From assembly GCA_964641895.1 (NCBI GenBank), contig CAZXLA010000177.1:1-7949 (forward strand): a stretch of DNA of 7,949 bases, read 5' to 3'. The first letter of the stretch is position 1, and each line of letters begins with the position of its first letter. Positions 1 through 6,015 of this stretch are shown piece after piece. The translations under genes were made by a program, and so were the position numbers. Source of the stretch: UBA2421 sp964641895. Its GTDB lineage: Bacteria > Planctomycetota > Phycisphaerae > Tepidisphaerales > Tepidisphaeraceae. Below the pieces are notes generated by a model. That model saw only the letters and a program-made list of their open reading frames with translations. It ran no database searches and was not told the origin of the DNA.

Positions 1-208
1 CGGTCAAATAGCGGACGGCCAATTCGGTATGCACCGCGCCCTGGTTTACGCCGTCGTTCTCACGCAGAGGGGTGGGCGGGGCGTAAACGCTTTCCCTTTG
101 TTCTTGCAGGCAAAGGGGTTGCAGCAAAAATACCGGCGACGGCGCGGCAGCCCGTGCAAGTCCGGAAAGCGAAAAAAAGGCGATCAACGCGAGTGAACCC
201 TGATGCAT
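1..208 (-). CDS. Partial exported protein, 5' part only
   Basis: The minus strand reads open from an ATG at 208-206 to the window edge, giving 69 codons; the gene's 3' end lies outside. The N-terminus looks like a signal peptide: a hydrophobic stretch at about residues 6-18 (LALIAFFSLSGLA), then ARAAAPSP, with likely cleavage near residues 20-22. The n-region carries only a His, which is weak. A GGAG (plus-strand CTCC at 214-217) sits 5 nt upstream of the ATG. No other ATG, GTG or TTG lies in frame between this start and the in-frame stop at 263-265. The mature part begins with a Pro-rich linker (APPTPLRENDG) followed by QGAVHTELAVRYLT, which reads like the first strand of a beta-rich or outer-membrane-barrel type protein; that is inference. 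The family is not recognised. It is divergent from the 480-3134 gene. Confidence 0.66.
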   Translation of the reverse strand, partial: MHQGSLALIAFFSLSGLARAAAPSPVFLLQPLCLQEQRESVYAPPTPLRENDGVNQGAVHTELAVRYLT

Positions 209-479
209 GAAAACTCCGAATCCGAGGACTCGTTTGGAATCTAGCGTCCGGCGACGACCTTGTCACTTTCATGGCGTCACTTTCACAGCGTGGCGAACTG
301 CAACCGCCGATCGAGAATTTTAGTGGTTTTTTGCCAAGTTGCGCTGGATATTCGGACGTCATGTTTGTTACAGTACCGGCGCGGTGGTGGATTGTGGAAA
401 AACTCTCGGCCCGCTGTGCATCTTCTTCGGGGAAGCGTGCTATCGGTGGACCAATCAAGTCTAAGGAAAGGGGCACATA
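209..479. other. Divergent intergenic region
   Basis: This 271-bp spacer separates the minus-strand gene ending at 208 from the plus-strand gene starting at 480. It must hold promoters for both, but I could not find a convincing -35/-10 pair. The clearest structure is a tandem direct repeat at 262-285. Short ORFs crossing the region on both strands lack ribosome binding sites and protein-like composition, so I treat them as chance. Confidence 0.6.
262..285. repeat. Tandem 10-bp direct repeat (possible operator)
   Basis: GTCACTTTCA occurs at 262-271 and again, identically, at 276-285, separated by 4 bp (period 14). It lies 53 bp upstream of the left gene's start and about 195 bp upstream of the right gene's start. 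Head-to-tail half-sites of this sort are used by response regulators that bind as tandem dimers. The period differs from the 11-bp spacing of a Pho box, so no regulator is named. Confidence 0.4.
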
Positions 480-3134
480 ATGTCCTTCGGTCAATTGACT
501 GCAAGTCGTCGTAATGTGGCAACACTGATTCTCGCAGCCTCGGCGTCGGCCGCGGTCGCCGGAAGTGCTCCCCAGGTTTCGCGTGGCGAGTTCAAGCCCG
601 GCTTAAGCGTGCCCGGCATTGAAGCGTTGCGAAGTTGGGACGTGCCCAACGTCGGCAGCGGCTTCTGGAACGTCAATACCAATTGGGCACCCAACGTCGT
701 GCCCGGCGGCGGCGATGATGTGCGGCTTTATCAAAACGATGCATCCGATCGCATCGTCACCTACGTTTCTCCAACGCCGCTGTCGCTCAACTCGCTTCGA
801 ACCGATGCCAGCGGTAATGGTCTGATGACCATGCAGCAGTCGGCTGATCAGTTGTCGACCAATGAATTTGTGCAAGGCGTGTTCAACGGCAAGGGTCGTT
901 ACGACTTGTCTGGTGGAACGCTCGCGACGCAGCTTCACTACGTGGGCGCGATTGGCAGCGGCACCTTTAACATGACCGGCGGCCGGTTGACCAACGGGCA
1001 GTTTGTTGCCATCGGCAACAATGCCGGCTCGACCGGGCGAATGACCGTCAGTGGCGGAATTTTTAACGGCTCGGAACTCGAAGTCGGCTACTTCGGCACC
1101 GGCAGCATGACGCACACCGGCGGCTTGGTAACACTTTCGCAAACCTACGGAGTCGGCTGGACGAACACCGGCGTCGGCACCTTTCTGATGGGCAACACGG
1201 CGACGCTCACGGCACCTTCAGGCTACGTGGGCCTCTTCGGTAGCGGAACGTTCATTCAGGCGGCGGGCACGCATACCATCATCCCGTTCATTAATTCCAC
1301 GTTGTCGCTCGGCGAAGCGCCGGGTGCAAAAGGCTACTACCACATGTTCGGCGGAACCTTGTCCACGCCGGAGTTGTCGGTTGGTTCCGATGGCGTTGGC
1401 ACATTCCTAGGAACCGGTGGAACGGTCAACGCGGGAACGATCTTCTTCGGCGCCCGCACGTCGGCAGTCGGCACGGGCACGCTGACGGGATCGAACATTA
1501 ATGTCGCTAACGAATTTGTGGTCGCGCAGGGAACATCGTCATTCGCAACGGTTCGGCAGGAAAACGGCACTGTCGCAGTGGGTGGGGATTTCACCGTGGC
1601 GTACGAGCAGGGCGCGGTCGGCACCTACACGCTGGCCAACGGCACACTTAGCTCAAACAAGGTCAAGATCGGCTACATCGGTAACGGTAACTTTGTGCAG
1701 AACTTCGGCACACAAACCGTCACCACTTATACGAGCATCGCCGACCAGGCGGTCAGTAATTCCACCTACGCCATGCGCGGCGGCTTGCTGAACACGGGCG
1801 AACTCGAAGTGGGCTATCGCGGCAACGGTTTAATGACGCACGACGGCGGCACGGTCAATGTCGGCAGCTTCACCGCAGTCGGCTTCGTCCTCAGCGGTCG
1901 CGGTGAATACAACCTGCTTCCGGGCGGCACGCTCAACTCGCCAAGCACCTATGTCGGACTGTTCGGCACGGGCACGTTTACCCAGTCGGGCGGTTTGCAC
2001 TCGGTGCCGGGAATCCTTTCCATCGGCGAAAACACGGGTTCGGATGGAACCTACGTTCTGGGTGATACCGGACGGACGGTCACCGGAGAATTCGATGTTG
2101 GCTTTCAGGGAACCGGCCGCGCGATTCAAAACGGCGGCACGCTCACCGCCAACGAGATCAACGTGGGCGCGTCCCTCGGCGGAATCGGAACCTACACCAT
2201 GAACGGCGGAAACATCGCCGTCGGTGACGAAAACATCTCGTTCATGACCAGCACGAGCGGCAAGTTCGTCCAGAACGGCGGAACGCACAACATCACCGGC
2301 GTGCTCAATCTGGCCGTTCAGCCGGCAACCTCCGCTGCCTTCGATCTCAATGGTGGCAACGTCTCGGCGGCCAGCCTTAACATCGGCGGTGGATCATTAA
2401 CCGCCGGCGGCGCAGCCGTGTTTAACCAGACCGGCGGCGTGATCAATGTCGCCAACCGGGTGCGCGTCTACGGCGGCAATTCGCTCAACATCAGCGGCGG
2501 ATCATTCTCGTCCGGCAACCTTTTCACCAACTCCGGCGGTGCTGTGAATCTGGGCGCGGGTGGCGACCTGGCTCCACGGGTTACCGGAATCACCGGCGCA
2601 AGCGGGTTTATTGATGTCACCGATAACGCTTTGATCGTCGACTACACCGGCGCAAGCCCTCAAGGTTTGCCCAACAGCTTCGGCACCATTGCCGGCCTCA
2701 TTGCCAACGGCTGGGCCAACGGCAACTGGACCGGCCTGGGCATTCGCAGCACTCTCGGTACGTCAGGCATCTTTGCGGTCGGTTACGGCGAAGCATCTTC
2801 GGTACTGGGCGGCGCCGGCACCTTCCGTGGCGAGACGGTGGATGCCACTTCGGTTCTCGTCCTCTTCACCTATTACGGCGATGCCAACCTGACTCAGCGC
2901 GTAAACCTAGACGACTTTACGATTCTGGCCACCAACTTCGGCTTTGGTGGCAAGGTGTGGTCGGACGGCGACTTCAACTACGATGGTTTTGTAAACCTCG
3001 ATGATTTCACGCTTCTGGCGGCAAACTTTGGACGAGCGTTTGACGGCGCTCGCTCGAGCGTTCCGGAACCGACGGCAGCCAGCCTCCTCGGCCTTGCGGC
3101 CGTCGCCGGGTTGCGTCGCAAGCGCCGTCGCTAA
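480..3134 (+). CDS. Secreted beta-strand-repeat protein with dockerin-like repeats and PEP-CTERM tail
   Basis: An 884-residue exported protein. Start: ATG at 480, with AAGGAAAGG (463-471) 8 nt upstream. Residues 1-27 form a signal peptide (basic RR at 10-11, hydrophobic core, AVA cleavage site). Residues about 50-70 carry the W...GFWNVNTNW...P.GGDDV motif common at the start of planctomycete strand-repeat proteins. Residues about 95-720 are degenerate repeats of roughly 20-25 residues of the type G.GTF...GGTL....ELEVGY.G, consistent with a right-handed beta-solenoid; no cysteine is seen. Two dockerin-like EF-hand repeats follow (800-821 and 830-851): the second has a canonical D.N.DG.V...D loop, the first is degenerate. 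The tail is VPEP (861-864), a hydrophobic helix and RRKRRR, a PEP-CTERM signal. Known for PEP-CTERM: the tail is recognised by an exosortase, which delivers the protein to the envelope or outside. Probable surface or matrix protein; ligand unknown. Monocistronic, ended by the terminator at 3172. Confidence 0.92.
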   Translation: MSFGQLTASRRNVATLILAASASAAVAGSAPQVSRGEFKPGLSVPGIEALRSWDVPNVGSGFWNVNTNWAPNVVPGGGDDVRLYQNDASDRIVTYVSPTPLSLNSLRTDASGNGLMTMQQSADQLSTNEFVQGVFNGKGRYDLSGGTLATQLHYVGAIGSGTFNMTGGRLTNGQFVAIGNNAGSTGRMTVSGGIFNGSELEVGYFGTGSMTHTGGLVTLSQTYGVGWTNTGVGTFLMGNTATLTAPSGYVGLFGSGTFIQAAGTHTIIPFINSTLSLGEAPGAKGYYHMFGGTLSTPELSVGSDGVGTFLGTGGTVNAGTIFFGARTSAVGTGTLTGSNINVANEFVVAQGTSSFATVRQENGTVAVGGDFTVAYEQGAVGTYTLANGTLSSNKVKIGYIGNGNFVQNFGTQTVTTYTSIADQAVSNSTYAMRGGLLNTGELEVGYRGNGLMTHDGGTVNVGSFTAVGFVLSGRGEYNLLPGGTLNSPSTYVGLFGTGTFTQSGGLHSVPGILSIGENTGSDGTYVLGDTGRTVTGEFDVGFQGTGRAIQNGGTLTANEINVGASLGGIGTYTMNGGNIAVGDENISFMTSTSGKFVQNGGTHNITGVLNLAVQPATSAAFDLNGGNVSAASLNIGGGSLTAGGAAVFNQTGGVINVANRVRVYGGNSLNISGGSFSSGNLFTNSGGAVNLGAGGDLAPRVTGITGASGFIDVTDNALIVDYTGASPQGLPNSFGTIAGLIANGWANGNWTGLGIRSTLGTSGIFAVGYGEASSVLGGAGTFRGETVDATSVLVLFTYYGDANLTQRVNLDDFTILATNFGFGGKVWSDGDFNYDGFVNLDDFTLLAANFGRAFDGARSSVPEPTAASLLGLAAVAGLRRKRRR

Positions 3135-3171
3135 CCGCCCTGAAACTGTTTCGAATCGACAGCCTGAATGG

Positions 3172-3203
3172 AGGCGTCCGGATTTTTCCGGACGCCTTTT
3201 CTT
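3172..3203 (+). terminator. Rho-independent terminator
   Basis: An 11-bp perfect stem, AGGCGTCCGGA (3172-3182) pairing with TCCGGACGCCT (3187-3197), closes on a TTTT loop and is followed by TTTCTT. It starts 37 nt after the stop codon at 3134 and isolates the upstream gene from the liv operon. The stem itself is symmetric but the T tract lies on the plus side, so it acts on plus-strand transcription. Confidence 0.9.
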
Positions 3204-3353
3204 ATTTCAACCGCCGTTACAACCCCTCAATATCCGTCAAACGATTGCGGAATTCTGTTGCTGACGAGCCTTCCGGTGCGCCGCACCTAACGTTCCGACG
3301 CCGTTGCCGTCTGCTTTGTTGTCCGCCGAAGCGTCGCGCACAACTGCTGTTTC

Positions 3354-3382
3354 TTGCGACGGCTTGCCGGCTGGGTTAGATT
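3354..3382 (+). promoter_or_regulatory. Candidate sigma-70-like promoter of the liv operon
   Basis: TTGCGA (3354-3359) and TAGATT (3377-3382) are separated by 17 bp; each matches the consensus at four of six positions. A transcript would start near 3389 and leave a leader of about 45 nt before the start codon at 3433. A promoter is required here because the terminator at 3172-3203 lies upstream. The match is weak and planctomycete promoters are poorly characterised. I see nothing else definite between 3204 and 3353. Confidence 0.3.
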
Positions 3383-3386
3383 TACT

Positions 3387-3410
3387 TGAAGCGCACCAAT
3401 GTGCGGTTCA
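3387..3410. promoter_or_regulatory. 24-bp dyad, possible operator or leader hairpin
   Basis: TGAAGCGCAC (3387-3396) and GTGCGGTTCA (3401-3410) are inverted copies around CAAT. Nine of ten positions pair, with a single G/G mismatch. The dyad lies just downstream of the candidate -10 box and 6 bp before the ribosome binding site of livK, the place expected for a repressor operator. In RNA it could form a short hairpin with a 4-nt loop. Confidence 0.42.
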
Positions 3411-3416
3411 CTTCGC

Positions 3417-3424
3417 GAAAGAGG
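3417..3424 (+). promoter_or_regulatory. Ribosome binding site deciding the livK start
   Basis: GAAAGAGG lies 8 nt before the ATG at 3433. The reading frame is open back to 3304, but this site plus the signal peptide beginning exactly at 3433 fix the start; the extra 43 upstream codons are untranslated leader and promoter. Confidence 0.8.
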
Positions 3425-3432
3425 TCTTCATC

Positions 3433-4572
3433 ATGCGAAAAATACTTTGCAACCTGGCTCTTGCGGCAGTGGCGATGATCGCGGTTCCTGCAGTTTCGCT
3501 GGCCCAGGATATTCTCATCGGCCACTACGGCTCGCTCACCGGGGCCGAGGCGACATTCGGGCAATCCACCAGCAACGGCGTGAAGATGGCGATCGCCGAA
3601 ATCAACGCCGCCGGTGGGGTCAACGGGCGGATGCTCAAGCTGGTTGAATACGATACGAAGGGTGAGCCGCGCGAAGCCAGCTCGGTCGTCACACGACTCG
3701 TCACAAGTGATAAGGTGGTCGCCGTTATCGGCGAAGTGGCGTCGAGCGTTTCGCTCGCCGGCGCGCCCATCTGCCAAAGCAATGGCGTGCCGATGATCAC
3801 ACCTTCAAGCACCAACCCGAAGGTAACGCTGCAAGGCGACATGATTTTCCGGGTGTGCTTTATCGATCCGTTTCAAGGCTACGTGTGCGCCAAATTCGCC
3901 GCCGAAGCGGGTGAGGGAAAAAACGCATGGAAGCGCGCGGGGATCCTCATCGATCAGTCTTCGGCCTACTCGGTTGGGCTGGCCGAAGAATTTGAAAAGA
4001 GCTTCAAGAAACTAGGCGGGGAAATCACCGCCTCCCAGAAGTACAACAAAGGCGACCAGGACTTCTCGGCCCGCCTGACCGAAATCCGCGGCACAAACCC
4101 CGATGTGATTTTCGTTCCCGGCTATTACACCGACGTGGCCAACATCGCCATCCAGGCGCGCAAGCTCGGCATCAACGCCCCCCTGCTCGGCGGCGACGGG
4201 TGGGACAGCCAGGAACTGATCAAGAACGGCGGCGCGGCCATCGAAGGAAGCTTTTATTCAAACCACGCCGCCCCCGACGACCCCCGGCCGGCGATTCAGG
4301 AATTTAACAAAAAGTATGAAGACGAATTCGGCAATGTGCCCGACGCGCTGGCCGCGCTGGGCTATGACGCCGCCAAGCTCGTCGCCGACGCCATGAAACG
4401 AAGCAAGAGCCTCGGCGGCCAGGATCTTCGCCAGGCCATCGCCGACACAAAAGACTTCCCCGGCGTGACCGGGGTGATCAACTTCAACGAAACCCGTGAC
4501 GCGGTTAAGCCCGCCGTCATCCTCGAAATAAAAGACGGCAAGGCGATTTACCGCGCGACGGTGAACCCGTAG
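3433..4572 (+). CDS. livK: Branched-chain amino acid ABC transporter, periplasmic binding protein
   Basis: A 379-residue solute-binding protein of the HAAT (LivK/BraC, Peripla_BP_6) type. Residues 1-24 form a signal peptide (MRK, hydrophobic core, SLA cleavage before Q25) with no lipobox, so it should be a soluble periplasmic protein. The mature protein opens with the family pattern DILIGHYGSLTG (26-37), then SNGVKMAIAEINAAGGVNGR (47-66) and a first-lobe ligand region GEVASS...P.ITPSSTNP (100-129). The second lobe carries FVPGYYTDVA (227-236) and GGDGWDS (253-259), where family members contact the ligand's amino and carboxylate groups; assigning exact contacts here is inference. Two cysteines, C142 and C152, are close together. 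First gene of the operon, 93 nt before livH. The substrate is probably leucine, isoleucine or valine, but HAAT proteins also bind other amino acids, amides or urea, so specificity is open. Confidence 0.92.
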   Translation: MRKILCNLALAAVAMIAVPAVSLAQDILIGHYGSLTGAEATFGQSTSNGVKMAIAEINAAGGVNGRMLKLVEYDTKGEPREASSVVTRLVTSDKVVAVIGEVASSVSLAGAPICQSNGVPMITPSSTNPKVTLQGDMIFRVCFIDPFQGYVCAKFAAEAGEGKNAWKRAGILIDQSSAYSVGLAEEFEKSFKKLGGEITASQKYNKGDQDFSARLTEIRGTNPDVIFVPGYYTDVANIAIQARKLGINAPLLGGDGWDSQELIKNGGAAIEGSFYSNHAAPDDPRPAIQEFNKKYEDEFGNVPDALAALGYDAAKLVADAMKRSKSLGGQDLRQAIADTKDFPGVTGVINFNETRDAVKPAVILEIKDGKAIYRATVNP

Positions 4573-4577
4573 AAAGA

Positions 4578-4659
4578 CTGTGGTGGATTGGTTGAGTGGC
4601 CGCGTGATTGAGTCAGTATTTCTCGATCACTCAATCACTCGACCACACAGCCACCTCCC
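4578..4659. repeat. Intercistronic imperfect hairpin with 8-nt periodicity
   Basis: The spacer between livK and livH folds back on itself. GTGATTGAGT (4604-4613) pairs perfectly with ACTCAATCAC (4629-4638); TGGTTGA (4589-4595) pairs with TCGACCA (4639-4645) with one wobble; GGTGG (4582-4586) pairs with CCACC (4651-4655). Eight nt (4596-4603) bulge on the 5' side. Both arms read as degenerate octamers: GTGGTGGA, TTGGTTGA, GTGGCCGC, GTGATTGA from 4580, and CACTCAAT, CACTCGAC, CACACAGC, CACCTCCC from 4628. No T tract follows, so it is not a standard terminator. By analogy with hairpins after other binding-protein genes, it may stabilise the livK end of the mRNA or reduce livH expression; that is inference. 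Confidence 0.65.
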
Positions 4660-4665
4660 CTTCCC

Positions 4666-6015
4666 GTGGGCGACTTCTTTCAGACACTCATCATCGCCGT
4701 CACGCTCGGAAGCCTCTACGCGCTGATCGCGCTGGGCTACACGATGGTGTACGGCGTGCTGAAGCTGATCAATTTTGCCCACAGCGATATCGTGGTATTG
4801 GGTGCCTGGCTGAGCGTGATGATCGCCGGGGTGTTGCTGCCGACGCTGGGTGTGTACGTGCCCGAAGCACCGTGGTGGGCCGGCTTTTGCGTGCTCTTAC
4901 TGGCGATGACGATCTGCGGCGCGATTGGCTTTGCCATCGAACGTTTGGCCTACAAGCCCATACGCAAAGCTCCGCGGCTCAATGCGCTCATCACGGCCAT
5001 CGGCGTGTCGCTGTTTTTACAGAACGCCGGGCAGCTTCAGTTTAACATCAAACCCGCCAAAGAAAGCGAAGTCGCCCGCGCGAAGTTGACCGAGCGCGTG
5101 AAGGCCGATCGGATCAAGCTCGACAAAGACCTTTCCATCGACACCGCCGGCACGTTCAAGCTCCGCATTTACGAACCGGGCAAAACCGACGCCGCACAGG
5201 ATCGCGAAGTGCGCTTGCGGCCCGGCGTTTACAAAGCCGGAGCAGAAATCGCCATCGATCGCGGCGTGCCCGCGCGCTTCGCCGGTGGGGATGTGACCAT
5301 CCTGCGAACGACCCTCGCGTGGCGATTTCCCTTCGGTGCACGCCCGGCGAGCATGCCCAAGGGGTTGCTGCCGGAAGAAAAAGTCTTCGGCGCAGGCGCC
5401 GCCGCCACGCAGACCGGCGCGGGCTTCGTCGAATGGCTGCCGCGCGACGGGGTGCTGGCGCAGTTTAACTTCCACAAATCGGCACCCGCGGCGGGCGGGC
5501 AGGTCGTTCGCATTTTCACGCCCGTCAAGCTCACGTTGGTCGATGCGATGATCATTGTCACCGCCATTGCGCTGATGATGGCGCTGCAATTTCTCGTGTT
5601 TCACACCAGCATCGGGACGGCGATGCGGGCCGTGTCTTACAACATGGACACCGCGGCGCTAATGGGCATTCCGGTCGATCGCATCGTGAGCTTCACGTTC
5701 GTCACCGGCACCATGCTGGCGGCGGCGGCGGGCTTTCTTTACGCGCTCAAATACGCGCCGATTCAACAGCCGGCGTTTTCCACATGGACTCTGCTCGGGT
5801 TGAAAGCCTTCGTAGCCGCCGTCGTCGGGGGAATCGGCAACATCCGCGGCGCGACCGTCGGCGGGTTTCTCATCGCGTTCCTTGAACAATTCGGGCAGTT
5901 CATCTTCCCCAGCGCTTCTGCTTTCACGGACGTGTTTGTATTCGTCCTGCTGATCGTCGTGCTGTTGGTAAAGCCCACCGGAATTTTCGGCACCACCGTG
6001 CGGGAGAAGGTTTGA
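4666..6015 (+). CDS. livH: Branched-chain amino acid ABC transporter permease with large periplasmic insertion
   Basis: A 449-residue inner-membrane subunit; family members are usually about 290-310. The GTG start at 4666 gives the family N-terminus (TLGSLYALIALGYTMVYG at 13-30, INFAHSD at 35-41). No Shine-Dalgarno precedes it; the leader is CACCTCCCCTTCCC. Predicted membrane segments: about 7-30, 40-60, 71-92, 105-123, 289-312, 340-361, 375-408 and 421-436. The conserved cytoplasmic loop is ERLAYKPIRKAPRLNA (92-107), and the coupling-type loop is GTAMRAVSYNMDTAALMGI (317-335). VVGGIGNIRGA (386-396) and KPTGIFG (436-442) are typical of the family. Between the fourth and fifth helices, residues about 124-288 form an unusually long, predicted periplasmic segment that still keeps the family's FGARP...P..LLP landmark (223-236). 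The gene overlaps livM by 4 nt. Confidence 0.92.
   Translation: MGDFFQTLIIAVTLGSLYALIALGYTMVYGVLKLINFAHSDIVVLGAWLSVMIAGVLLPTLGVYVPEAPWWAGFCVLLLAMTICGAIGFAIERLAYKPIRKAPRLNALITAIGVSLFLQNAGQLQFNIKPAKESEVARAKLTERVKADRIKLDKDLSIDTAGTFKLRIYEPGKTDAAQDREVRLRPGVYKAGAEIAIDRGVPARFAGGDVTILRTTLAWRFPFGARPASMPKGLLPEEKVFGAGAAATQTGAGFVEWLPRDGVLAQFNFHKSAPAAGGQVVRIFTPVKLTLVDAMIIVTAIALMMALQFLVFHTSIGTAMRAVSYNMDTAALMGIPVDRIVSFTFVTGTMLAAAAGFLYALKYAPIQQPAFSTWTLLGLKAFVAAVVGGIGNIRGATVGGFLIAFLEQFGQFIFPSASAFTDVFVFVLLIVVLLVKPTGIFGTTVREKV
6003..6010 (+). promoter_or_regulatory. Ribosome binding site deciding the livM TTG start
   Basis: GGAGAAGG lies within the last codons of livH, with GGAG 5 nt before the TTG at 6012. 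The same octamer sits at the same distance before livG (7154-7161, ATG at 7163). This supports TTG as the start, because no ATG or GTG in this frame offers a comparable site near the overlap. Confidence 0.65.

Noticed and set aside
331..352. TTGCCA and GATATT as a promoter of the 480 gene
   Set aside because: Both hexamers look reasonable singly, but the gap is only about 10 bp, too short for a sigma-70 promoter.
271..480. Small plus-strand ORF of 69 codons whose TAA overlaps the ATG at 480
   Set aside because: The TAATG overlap resembles coupling, but there is no Shine-Dalgarno before 271, the start lies within the direct repeat pair, and the downstream gene has its own good site.
60..494. 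Minus-strand ORF of 144 codons across the left intergenic region
   Set aside because: It overlaps the better supported minus-strand frame starting at 208 and the start of the 480 gene, has no ribosome binding site, and its composition is not protein-like.
603..1142. Long minus-strand ORFs opposite the PEP-CTERM gene (also 1337-1624 and 1830-2288)
   Set aside because: These are antisense shadows of GC-rich repetitive coding sequence; the plus-strand frame has a signal peptide, repeats and a sorting tail.
3304..3432. N-terminal extension of livK from the ATG at 3304
   Set aside because: It would bury the signal peptide 43 residues inside the protein and cover the promoter candidate and dyad; the 3433 ATG has a good ribosome binding site.
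4592..4620. Possible promoter (TTGAGT with a 17-bp gap) inside the livK-livH spacer
   Set aside because: The -10 match is poor and the sequence is explained by the inverted octamer repeats.
5017..5604. Minus-strand ORF opposite the LivH insertion, considered as a sign that the insert is a separate gene
   Set aside because: The livH frame stays open through the insert with codon use like its flanks and both flanking halves are in frame, so the insert belongs to LivH; the antisense ORF has no recognisable features.
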